A DNA stretch of 11,824 nucleotides from CAZSDW01 sp964605705 (GTDB lineage Bacteria > Fidelibacterota > UBA2242). The notes under the pieces were generated by a model, which did not search any database, was not told the origin of the DNA, and saw only the letters and a program-made list of their open reading frames with translations. This document shows, one piece after another, positions 1 through 6,925 of the stretch (its first letter is position 1; the number at the start of each line of letters is the position of its first letter). A program made the translations under genes and the position numbers. The stretch spans positions 1-11,824 of the forward strand of contig CAZSDW010000071.1 in NCBI GenBank assembly GCA_964605705.1. Direction: 5' to 3'.

Positions 1-26
1 ATCACTATCATCATAAAATAAAAGTT

Positions 27-48
27 GGGGCTCAAAATATTGAGTCCC
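27..48. terminator. Possible rho-independent (perhaps bidirectional) terminator
   Basis: A 9-bp stem is formed by GGGGCTCAA (27-35) and TTGAGTCCC (40-48), with one G.U wobble and a four-base AATA loop. On the plus side the following sequence is only moderately T-rich. On the minus strand the stem is followed by a better T-rich run (CTTTTATTTTA). It could end a plus-strand gene lying just outside the window or a minus-strand transcript. No gene visible here needs it, so its partner is unknown. Confidence 0.45.
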
Positions 49-364
49 TACTATCTTTAACTATTGCTATGTTTGGCGGAAAACCTTATTTTAAAAAAGA
101 TCGAATTGCCTGCCATACCTGAATGATTACAATGCTGACCTGTTCGGGATAAAATATGCGTTTAGACTGCCACAGAACCTATGAACATTCCACAGATCGC
201 TGTTGTCTCTACTATGGATTGGTCGGTGGACTGGTCGCAGTAGTGATAAACACTGATCCGGAGGAAACATACCTGGATAATATTGGATATTTTAATCATT
301 GCATCACCCTGACCCGAGCGATGGACTGCGATGCCGCAATTATTGGAACATAAATAAATATTAA

Positions 365-380
365 TCGTCTATAAAGACGA
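365..380 (+). other. Small hairpin in the 5' leader of the VWA gene
   Basis: TCGTCT (365-370) pairs with AGACGA (375-380) around an ATAA loop, giving a 6-bp stem about 37 nt before the start codon at 418. It has no T-tract, so it is unlikely to be a terminator. It may stabilise the mRNA leader or be chance. Confidence 0.25.
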
Positions 381-417
381 ATACGTAACATGAAAGTAAA
401 CATCCGAGGGAGGAAAT

Positions 418-2700
418 ATGTCTGCTAAGCGGTTATTTCCATTATGGATCACTTTGCTGATGGTTTTGTATGTCGGATTGCTTGCTGCCGATCCTGGTCT
501 GCGGGTTGCGGTTATGGATTTCCGGAATCTGACCGAGCGTAACGATCTGGTGTATCTCGAGAAAGCCATCCCCGAAATTATGATCACGGATCTAAGTTTA
601 TGCGATAAAATAACGCTGGTCGAGCGATCACGCCTGCAGGAAATTCTGGATGAAATGCAACTGGCGCTTTCAGGTGTTGTCGATGACGAGCAGGTGGTGG
701 CAATCGGAGAACTCGCCGGGGCAAATGCCATCCTGGTGGGCAGCATTACCGCCGCGGGAGAGGTTTTTCGAATTGATGCCCGCCTGGTGGGTGTGACAAG
801 CGCTGAAGTGCTGCTGGCGGAAAAGAAAGACTGGCTCTCCGATGATGAAATTATCCGGGCGACCGACGAACTGGCGGAACAGATTATCCGTAACCTGACC
901 GGCGAAGAAGTCGTAATGGATCCGGGTTTTGATTATGAACCGTTGAGTATTTACGATGATCGGGTTCTGAAAATGGAAACCGCTCTCGATCAACCGGTCT
1001 GGCTGAACGGCAGTGGTGAATCCGTGTTTCTTCAGGTAGATATCTATTCCAAGGAAGTCCCGAAACGGGACCGAATACCGCTGAACCTGGCACTGGTTAT
1101 CGACCGCAGCGGCAGTATGGCTTCGGAGCAAAAACTGGATTACGCCAAGAACTCAGCCCGGTTCATTGTACAGAATATGTCGGATGATGATATTATCGCA
1201 TTAGTGACCTATGAATCAAAAGTGCAGGTGGTCGTTCCAGCCCAGAATGCCAGGAATAAACGGAAAATTATTGCGCTTATCAATGATATCACATCCGCCG
1301 GCTCTACCAATCTCAGCGGCGGAATACTGGAGGGATATTCACAGGTTGCAAAAAATCTTAAGACGGGTCAGGTTAATCGCGTTCTATTGTTGTCAGACGG
1401 GCTGGCGAATGAGGGCGTGACCCGGGCTGATAAATTGCAGGAAATCTGCTACGACAAATCAATTCAGGGCATGTCGATGTCAACGTTTGGCGTCGGAGCG
1501 GATTATGATGAAGATTTGCTGCTTGGATTGGCGGAGCTGGGCGTGGGTAATTACTACTTTATCCATTCACCGGAAGAGATTCCGACGATCTTTGCCAGTG
1601 AAATGTCCGGTCTGCTGGCAGTGGCGGCTCAGAATGCAAAAATCCGGATTCGCACCGCGCCCGGTGTCAAAGTTCTCAATGTGTTTGGTTATCTTTCCGA
1701 GACCACAGATAACGGGATCGAGATTCCGATAGGCGATATTTTTTCAAACGATCACTATTCCATGACTTTTGAATTACAACTTCCGGTGACCATTGCTGAT
1801 TCTCTCCTGTTGGCTGAGGTAGCTCTGCAATATGATGATGTCGTGAATAAAGGCAACCGGATTCAATCGAATTCACCGGTGTTTATAAAATCTACAACCG
1901 AGCCGGGGAACCGGGATTACTACCGCAATCCCTATGTCGGCGAACGATTGACTTTGATGAATTCCACGCTCGATTTGCAATCCGTTGTACAGCAGGCGAA
2001 TGAAAGCAATCTGGAGAATATTCAGCAATCCTTAGCCAAACAGGCGGTTCAGGTGGCAAATTCTGCCAGAGAATACAAAAGTCCCGATCTCAAAAAGCAG
2101 GTTTTAAATATTCATAAATATTCTCAGCAGTTTGCAGATGTGGAAAAGAAAAGCACTGAAAATAGTAAATTCGGCAGTACCAGCCGGGTGACCAGCAGTT
2201 CAGCCAGTGATTTGCAAATGATGAAAAAGGAGGCTAAGTATGATTCCTATCAGATGCAGAAACGAAATGAGATAAAAGCCAATATTTTTAAAAAGCCTGA
2301 AAAACAGGTTCGTGAAAATGATCAGAACGATTCATCCGAACCGGCTCCTGCCCCACCGGACCCGTTACTATTTCCACCGCCTACTCCGAGTCCAAGTCCT
2401 GATCTGCCAATCCGGAAAAAGACGACTCCCGAACCGGAAAAAGTGGAATCTAACACAGAAATAAACAAGGTTCAGCCGCTTCCTGAGCCAATTGATATCA
2501 AGAAACGTGAAAACAGCGAAACCAAGACAATAGCACCACAATCCTCACCCGTGAAAACCGAGCAACCGTCTTCAACAAAAAGTGCAAAACCGCCATTGAG
2601 AAAGACTAAAACGACTGATAAAAAGCCAACCAAGGAAACAGCCAAACCGACGGTTAAAAAAACCGGTGAGGAACCGGAAAAATCCAAACCGGATAAGTAA
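418..2700 (+). CDS. Secreted CsgG-like/VWA-domain protein with Pro/Lys-rich tail
   Basis: This 760-residue protein is probably exported: residues 1-24 are a basic start followed by a hydrophobic stretch ending in LLAA, like a signal peptide, with no lipobox cysteine. Residues about 27-165 resemble the CsgG/FlgO/TolB-N-like fold (RVAVMDFRN near the start, ITLVERSRLQEIL at 65-77, GANAILVGSI at 101-110), a domain found in envelope-assembly lipoproteins. Residues about 221-405 form a von Willebrand factor A domain with a complete MIDAS metal site: D229-x-S231-x-S233, T297 and D327. A beta-rich region (about 405-495) of the kind that follows VWA in chloride-channel-regulator homologues comes next, then a polar, probably helical stretch. 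From about 623 to the end the protein is Pro/Lys/Glu-rich, low-complexity and surely disordered. The start is fixed by the ribosome-binding site GAGGGAGG at 406-413. The gene appears monocistronic, since the next genes run toward it. A role in metal-dependent protein binding in the periplasm or at the envelope is inferred; the ligand is unknown. Confidence 0.85.
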   Translation: MSAKRLFPLWITLLMVLYVGLLAADPGLRVAVMDFRNLTERNDLVYLEKAIPEIMITDLSLCDKITLVERSRLQEILDEMQLALSGVVDDEQVVAIGELAGANAILVGSITAAGEVFRIDARLVGVTSAEVLLAEKKDWLSDDEIIRATDELAEQIIRNLTGEEVVMDPGFDYEPLSIYDDRVLKMETALDQPVWLNGSGESVFLQVDIYSKEVPKRDRIPLNLALVIDRSGSMASEQKLDYAKNSARFIVQNMSDDDIIALVTYESKVQVVVPAQNARNKRKIIALINDITSAGSTNLSGGILEGYSQVAKNLKTGQVNRVLLLSDGLANEGVTRADKLQEICYDKSIQGMSMSTFGVGADYDEDLLLGLAELGVGNYYFIHSPEEIPTIFASEMSGLLAVAAQNAKIRIRTAPGVKVLNVFGYLSETTDNGIEIPIGDIFSNDHYSMTFELQLPVTIADSLLLAEVALQYDDVVNKGNRIQSNSPVFIKSTTEPGNRDYYRNPYVGERLTLMNSTLDLQSVVQQANESNLENIQQSLAKQAVQVANSAREYKSPDLKKQVLNIHKYSQQFADVEKKSTENSKFGSTSRVTSSSASDLQMMKKEAKYDSYQMQKRNEIKANIFKKPEKQVRENDQNDSSEPAPAPPDPLLFPPPTPSPSPDLPIRKKTTPEPEKVESNTEINKVQPLPEPIDIKKRENSETKTIAPQSSPVKTEQPSSTKSAKPPLRKTKTTDKKPTKETAKPTVKKTGEEPEKSKPDK

Positions 2701-2734
2701 TTGGCTGGCTGATCCCAAATTTTTCTAAAAGTTC

Positions 2735-2750
2735 AACTGTTTCAACAGTT
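2735..2750 (-). terminator. Weak hairpin downstream of trkA
   Basis: AACTGT (2735-2740) and ACAGTT (2745-2750) form a perfect 6-bp stem with a TTCA loop in the gap between convergent genes. Read on the minus strand it is followed by TTTTAGAAAAATTT, a broken T-tract. It lies about 44 nt past the stop codon of the minus-strand trkA-like gene. The low GC content makes it a weak candidate. Confidence 0.3.
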
Positions 2751-2793
2751 TCCATAGGTGATTTCATGATCTTCTTCTTACGTCGAACTCACG

Positions 2794-3474
2794 TTATTTA
2801 CTAAGTTTTATTAAGAAGTCAGTTGCCCGCTTGACATCCTGATTTTTTGTACTGAGAAAGATATTATCTTTCTCGTGAATTTTGTGATTTCCCCGGGGAA
2901 TAAAAAATTCCTGGGACTCTTCACGGTATATGCCGACAAATACGCATTCATCCGGGAAATTTCGATCTTCAGTGATTTCCCGGATCGTCATTGAGATACA
3001 TCGGGCGTTTTCAGGGATGCGTACCTGGTAGATATCGGCTTTTCCTCCGCCCAGGGTAATTATTTTACGAACTTTTGGTTGTTCAATTTCCATCATGATC
3101 TGATTTACAAGTAAATCAGCCATTCTGACGATGGTTGTTACGCCAGCCAATTTGTATGCCTGTTCATATTGGGGATCTCGCAGTCGGGCGATTATATTTG
3201 GAATTCCTAAACTCTTTGCCAGTAAAGAACAGGCCATATTATCGGCAGAATAATGCATGAGACAGAGAATGACATCCGTCTTGACAGCGCCGGCTTGTTT
3301 GAGAATTTTTAAATTTGTTGCATCGCCATTTATAGTTATGGCGCCGGTTTCCTCGTAAACAGCCTGGCAGACTGCGGGATCTTTATCAATGACAATGACA
3401 TCGTGCTTGTTCTCAACCAGAAGATTGGTTAGTTGACGTCCAATAATTCCCGCACCCGCAATAATGATATACAT
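2794..3474 (-). CDS. trkA: TrkA/KtrA-type potassium uptake regulator (RCK_N + RCK_C)
   Basis: This is a cytoplasmic regulatory subunit of a Trk/Ktr potassium transporter. It binds nucleotide and gates the membrane partner TrkH. The 226 residues hold one Rossmann-type RCK_N domain (about 1-125) with the GAGIIG dinucleotide-binding loop at 7-12, an acidic residue D30 at the end of strand two, and the typical NGDAT at 49-53. An RCK_C domain follows (about 140-222). The length matches single-RCK KtrA-type or short TrkA proteins, half the length of E. coli TrkA, which has two RCK units in tandem. The start is supported by AAGGAA (3481-3486) six bases upstream. It lies 22 nt after the trkH stop codon and is surely co-transcribed with it. 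The symbol is used in the broad family sense. Confidence 0.92.
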   Translation of the reverse strand: MYIIIAGAGIIGRQLTNLLVENKHDVIVIDKDPAVCQAVYEETGAITINGDATNLKILKQAGAVKTDVILCLMHYSADNMACSLLAKSLGIPNIIARLRDPQYEQAYKLAGVTTIVRMADLLVNQIMMEIEQPKVRKIITLGGGKADIYQVRIPENARCISMTIREITEDRNFPDECVFVGIYREESQEFFIPRGNHKIHEKDNIFLSTKNQDVKRATDFLIKLSK

Positions 3475-3496
3475 AATGTTTTCCTTTTTATGTGGA

Positions 3497-5005
3497 TTAA
3501 CCGATTCTCCATGCCTTACGACTGAATATCAACAGGACAGGCAGTATTTCCAGTCGGCCCGCAAGCATTCCAATAATATAAACGATTTTTATGAATGGAT
3601 TAAGCTGCCCCATTTCCTGATAAGGAATATAGCAGGGGCCAATATTTCCAAGCGCACTGAACATTCCGGAGAAGGATTGAATAGCATTATAATTTGAAAG
3701 TAATGCCGTGCAGAGTCCACCGATCAGTAGAAAGATAATCCAGGTGAAGAAGAGACCGCTGACCCGTGAAATTTCGTTATTATCCACTTGTTTACCGTCA
3801 ATAATCACTGCTGATACGGCCCGCGGTGGAACTCGCAGACGAAATACTTCCCGTCGGATGATCTGTACCAAAATTCCGATTCGTAATACCTTGATTCCAC
3901 CGCCGGTTGATCCGACACAGCCACCGATAACCATCATTACCAGGAACAGTTGCCGGGCGGCGACACCGAAAAAAGGAGACCCGATATCACGGGTCCCAAA
4001 GCCGGTGGTCGTGATAATTGAAACCACCTGAAATGCGGTCATTCTGAAATTTTCCTCAAGGTTTTCCAGTCCTCTCTGAGATTCAGGTGCGACTTTTAGA
4101 AAAATTTCGATAAGGATAATCAGAGTAAAAAGTCCAATTAAACTCCACCAGTAACGCATTTCACTATTATCATACAGTGCCTTTGGCTGACCTTTGAGAA
4201 CACGGTAATGGATTAAAAAATTTGTACCACCGAAAATCATACCAAGAATCAGAATATATTCGATCCAGATATAGTGTCTGAAACCGTTTATCTGGTAATA
4301 TTCGATACTGGCATCATGAGGTGAAAATCCGCCGGTTGACAGGGCTGTAAAGCTGTGACAGACACTATCGAAAAGAGACATACCGGAAATGTGTAATCCA
4401 AGTAAAATTACAATTGTGAAAGCGGTGTAAATTCCCCATAAAATCGCCAGAGTGTTTGCTAAGCCGGGAACCGGACGACCCAGATCGATTTTGTGACTCT
4501 CTGCACCAAATAACCAGTGTGCGCCAACCCCTTTTGAACTGATTGCCAGGAAGAAGGTTAAAATTCCCAAGCCGCCGATCCACTGGGTTAATGCACGCCA
4601 GAAAATGATGCAGTCGGGCATCGTGTCTAGGCCAGTATACATTGTAATTCCGGTTGTTGTAAATCCGCTCATTGCCTCAAAAAATCCGTCAATGAAACTG
4701 CTGTCTATAGCTAATACATAGGGAAGTGCCCCAACCGCTGAAAAAACCAACCACCCCAGTGTACAGATTAACATCGCCTGGATATTATTGATTGTATCGG
4801 ATTTAAATAATTTTAGTAAGATAAATCCTACGACGCCGGATAATGTAATCGGTAAAGCAAAAGCGAACAGGAGGCGAATATTTTGCATCGGATTGCCTTC
4901 ATAAACAACCATCAGCAAAGGCAAAATAAGAAATCCACCCAGGACAATCAGCAGAGAACCTAAACTTCCTAAAACAACCTTTAAAGTATTAAATCGTTTG
5001 CGCAT
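3497..5005 (-). CDS. trkH: Trk-type potassium uptake membrane subunit TrkH
   Basis: This 502-residue polytopic inner-membrane protein carries potassium through a four-repeat (MPM) pore. The pore-loop segments can be read in order: SGFTTTGIT (113-121), LSTGGFS (222-228), TTTGFGT (332-338) and LGNIGPC (452-458). The hallmark GSTGGGIK sits at 365-372, and the conserved C-terminal GRLEILPV at 483-490. The length fits the family. The fourth loop carries Cys458 where most TrkH proteins have glycine after the GP pair. The start codon lies only 3 nt after the stop of the HPP gene and has no obvious Shine-Dalgarno sequence, so translation is probably coupled to that gene. The regulatory partner TrkA is encoded immediately downstream. 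TrkH proteins can move K+ or sometimes Na+; the sequence alone does not settle which. Confidence 0.94.
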   Translation of the reverse strand: MRKRFNTLKVVLGSLGSLLIVLGGFLILPLLMVVYEGNPMQNIRLLFAFALPITLSGVVGFILLKLFKSDTINNIQAMLICTLGWLVFSAVGALPYVLAIDSSFIDGFFEAMSGFTTTGITMYTGLDTMPDCIIFWRALTQWIGGLGILTFFLAISSKGVGAHWLFGAESHKIDLGRPVPGLANTLAILWGIYTAFTIVILLGLHISGMSLFDSVCHSFTALSTGGFSPHDASIEYYQINGFRHYIWIEYILILGMIFGGTNFLIHYRVLKGQPKALYDNSEMRYWWSLIGLFTLIILIEIFLKVAPESQRGLENLEENFRMTAFQVVSIITTTGFGTRDIGSPFFGVAARQLFLVMMVIGGCVGSTGGGIKVLRIGILVQIIRREVFRLRVPPRAVSAVIIDGKQVDNNEISRVSGLFFTWIIFLLIGGLCTALLSNYNAIQSFSGMFSALGNIGPCYIPYQEMGQLNPFIKIVYIIGMLAGRLEILPVLLIFSRKAWRIG

Positions 5006-5008
5006 CAG

Positions 5009-5512
5009 CTAAGTCAAATCAATTAAAACAGGTTGTAATAATTTTTTTACGACCAGCATTATTATCAAGGCAAACAGAATGAAAATGACAGTTTGATGAT
5101 TCCATTGATTAAGAACTAGTCCCAAAGAAACTCCCACAGCAGGCGGGTGTTCAAAATCAATAGCAGCCATCAAAAATATCGCAGTTCCAACTGCCAGAGA
5201 ACCAAAACATACGACAAAGACTTTTTCTGGAATAAAAGCCAATAAATGACTGCAGCCAGTCATCAGGAAAAAACAAATACCGCCACATATTATTCCGATA
5301 ATGTAAGCTCCCAAAACCTGCTTTGGAAGGGAGATATAAGAATTTGGCATAATAAAAATAATAAACGCACTGGCTCCAAGTGTGGCTATTATTGCAGTAT
5401 GTTCGAGGATATCGAGAAAAATTAATACCAGAAAAATCGATATCGTCGCTAAAACACTTTGAAATATATATGACTTTAAAGAATCAACAATTTTCGGATC
5501 AATTATTTTCAT
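5009..5512 (-). CDS. HPP-family integral membrane protein
   Basis: This 167-residue membrane protein has about four hydrophobic segments (roughly 17-36, 41-56, 66-86, 97-117), with a fifth near 138-156. The family's naming motif His-Pro-Pro is at 122-124, inside FEHPPAVGVSLGL. The family's LGASAFIIFIMP stretch is at 45-56. HPP proteins are widespread. Some have been connected to nitrite transport in chloroplasts and cyanobacteria, but for most the substrate is unknown. Here the gene heads an operon whose next two genes encode TrkH and TrkA, with a 3-nt gap to trkH, so a role linked to cation uptake is suggested by context only. The coding sequence is markedly AT-rich. The start has only a weak GAGT Shine-Dalgarno sequence about five bases upstream. 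Confidence 0.85.
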   Translation of the reverse strand: MKIIDPKIVDSLKSYIFQSVLATISIFLVLIFLDILEHTAIIATLGASAFIIFIMPNSYISLPKQVLGAYIIGIICGGICFFLMTGCSHLLAFIPEKVFVVCFGSLAVGTAIFLMAAIDFEHPPAVGVSLGLVLNQWNHQTVIFILFALIIMLVVKKLLQPVLIDLT

Positions 5513-5576
5513 AGATACTCATTTTGAAAACAAATCTGTTAACAATATATCTGATTTTTCTGGACATTTTTAAGGT

Positions 5577-5605
5577 ATTTTATATTATTCAGGGTATAAA
5601 AACAA
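5577..5605 (-). promoter_or_regulatory. Candidate sigma70-like promoter for the HPP-trkH-trkA operon
   Basis: Read on the minus strand, TTGTTT (5605-5600) is separated by 17 bases from TAAAAT (5582-5577), a 5/6 match to the -10 consensus. It lies about 65 nt upstream of the HPP start codon in the 124-bp gap after the RarD gene. The -35 match is poor (3/6), and the whole gap is AT-rich, so a chance match is quite possible. Confidence 0.33.
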
Positions 5606-5636
5606 TTAGATTTTTTTCGTTTATACTGGCTGAGAC

Positions 5637-6521
5637 TTAGACTAACTGGTTTGGAATTGATTGGTTTTTGCGAAACCCGTCGATAGAATAGATAATTAGC
5701 GCAATCCAGATAATGCTGAAGCCCGCAAGTCGGGAAGGTGACAGTGGCTCGTGGTAAATGATTAATCCGACGAGGAATTGCAGTGTCGGGGCAATATACT
5801 GGAAGAAACCGACCATATTCAACGGTATCCGACGGGCGCCTGCAGCAAAAAAAATCAGCGGACTTGCGGTCACTGCGCCGGACAGCAGAAGTAAAATGGT
5901 CTGTGTTGGATTTACATGACCGAATGCACCGGTGCCGCTTCTCTCCAGAAAAAACAGGTATGCCAGGGCTGGGATGAACATCAGGGCGGTTTCGATACTC
6001 AGACCTTCAAGTGATCCTAAAGCAGCGGTTTTCCGGAGGAGTCCGTACATCCCGAAACTGACCGCCAGTATTAATGCTATCCAGGGAATATTACCATATA
6101 TGATGACCAGGTAAATCACACCGACCAGGGCAGTCAAAACGGCGATCACCTGCCAGCGCCGTAAATGCTCTTTCAGGAAAATCACTCCCAGCAGAACACT
6201 CAGCAGCGGATTGATAAAATAGCCAAGACTGGAGTCGATAATATACCCGGAATTAACCGCCCAGATAAATACATACCAGTTTACGGATAGAAACAGAGCA
6301 GTGGCAAAGAAAGAGATAAGAATTCCGGGATTTGACCGTATTTTACGAATCCATTCCCAGTGTTTCCTGAATGTCATCAGAAAAATGGTAAAAATCAGGG
6401 ACCAGACGATCCGATGACAAAGAATTTCTTTCGCGGGGACCGCTTCCAGGAGTTTCCAGAATATCGGGGAAATTCCCCAAAAGGTATAGGCACAGACAGT
6501 TAAAATGATTCCTTTACGCAT
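5637..6521 (-). CDS. rarD: EamA-family transporter, RarD type
   Basis: This 294-residue inner-membrane transporter belongs to the drug/metabolite transporter superfamily. It has about ten hydrophobic segments arranged as two EamA repeats (about 1-140 and 150-285). RarD-specific features are clear at the N-terminus: AYTFWGISPIFWK at 11-23 and EILCHRIVWS at 32-41. NPLLSVLLGVIFLKEHL marks the end of the first repeat, and an equivalent IYHEPLS occurs in the second. The length matches the family. Substrates of RarD proteins are mostly unproven; the name comes from a historical chloramphenicol-related label. The gene follows the small C_GCAxxG-family gene by 12 nt and has no strong Shine-Dalgarno sequence of its own, so the two are probably one transcript. 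Confidence 0.9.
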   Translation of the reverse strand: MRKGIILTVCAYTFWGISPIFWKLLEAVPAKEILCHRIVWSLIFTIFLMTFRKHWEWIRKIRSNPGILISFFATALFLSVNWYVFIWAVNSGYIIDSSLGYFINPLLSVLLGVIFLKEHLRRWQVIAVLTALVGVIYLVIIYGNIPWIALILAVSFGMYGLLRKTAALGSLEGLSIETALMFIPALAYLFFLERSGTGAFGHVNPTQTILLLLSGAVTASPLIFFAAGARRIPLNMVGFFQYIAPTLQFLVGLIIYHEPLSPSRLAGFSIIWIALIIYSIDGFRKNQSIPNQLV

Positions 6522-6533
6522 AGCCGGTCTTTG

Positions 6534-6815
6534 TTATTTTTGAAGGGATTGAATACCGTAATCAGTCAGCAACTCGACCAGTATTGCTGTGGTTTTTTCG
6601 GTAAATTCACTGCAATTTTGGTCGCTTTCCAGGGGACCGAAAACATCCAGCCGGCCCTGGCATTTCGATTTGCCAAATGTCCGGATGAATTCGTTCCTAA
6701 ATTCAGCAGTAAGTTCCAGCGCCAGTGCAATATCCGTTTCGGGATCAGTGCGTCCCGGCAGGAAACCGGATTTAAAATATTCAAATGCTTTTACTGAGAT
6801 GTCATTTATTGTCAT
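6534..6815 (-). CDS. Shortened C_GCAxxG_C_C-family protein lacking the redox core
   Basis: This 93-residue protein looks like the two ends of a C_GCAxxG_C_C-family protein joined together. Residues 9-18 (KAFEYFKSGF) match the family's opening helix, where NCAQAV normally follows. From residue 20 on (PGRTDPET, then LTAEFRNEFIRTFGKSKC at 35-52) it matches the part normally found after the GCAxxG core, including the late cysteines C52 and C68 and a terminal helix (74-84). The intervening segment, with the first cysteine and the GCAxxG motif, is absent; by family comparison I estimate 50-60 residues are missing. The frame is intact, with AAAGG at 6823-6827 seven bases before the ATG. It could be a decayed gene kept open by chance or a functional short variant. 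RarD lies 12 nt downstream. The family assignment rests on my recognition of motifs. Confidence 0.6.
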   Translation of the reverse strand: MTINDISVKAFEYFKSGFLPGRTDPETDIALALELTAEFRNEFIRTFGKSKCQGRLDVFGPLESDQNCSEFTEKTTAILVELLTDYGIQSLQK

Positions 6816-6832
6816 TATTCAACCTTTTTATG

Positions 6833-6849
6833 AATCATTTGAAATGATT
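6833..6849. repeat. Perfect inverted repeat upstream of the C_GCAxxG-family gene
   Basis: AATCATT (6833-6839) and AATGATT (6843-6849) are a perfect 7-base inverted repeat with a 3-base centre, ending about 18 bases before the start codon at 6815 on the minus strand. It is AT-rich and has no T-tract. It could be an operator half-site pair or chance. Confidence 0.3.
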
Positions 6850-6925
6850 AGTGATAAATGTAATCTAAGAAGGTGCGTGATGCGAGGAAAAAGTAGGATA
6901 GAGTGAATGAAGAAATAATTGCGGC

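Larger units (their letters stand above)
1..417. other. Non-coding left flank and leader of the VWA gene
   Basis: No convincing gene is present in this stretch. It holds a hairpin at 27-48, a small hairpin at 365-380 and the strong ribosome-binding site of the gene starting at 418. One frame is open from the window edge to a stop at 120-122 (39 residues). Another could encode 65 residues from 156 to 353. Neither has a good Shine-Dalgarno sequence or a recognisable family motif, and the first runs straight through the hairpin. If a gene ends upstream of the window, its end is not visible with any confidence. Confidence 0.5.

Noticed and set aside
3..122. Open frame running in from the left edge (39 residues) that might be the end of an upstream gene
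   Set aside because: It is too short to recognise and runs through the 27-48 hairpin, which would be unusual inside a coding region.
156..353. Plus-strand 65-residue open frame
   Set aside because: There is only a weak GGGATAA-like sequence upstream, no family motif and an odd composition with many Cys/Tyr/His residues in the first half. It is treated as chance, though it cannot be excluded.
670..1131. 153-residue minus-strand frame opposite the VWA gene
   Set aside because: It is antisense to a strongly supported CDS with intact MIDAS motifs, and its translation has no recognisable domain.
3708..4031. 107-residue plus-strand frame opposite trkH
   Set aside because: It is antisense to the TrkH pore-loop region; its low-complexity Thr/Arg/Pro content is a shadow of the membrane protein's codons.
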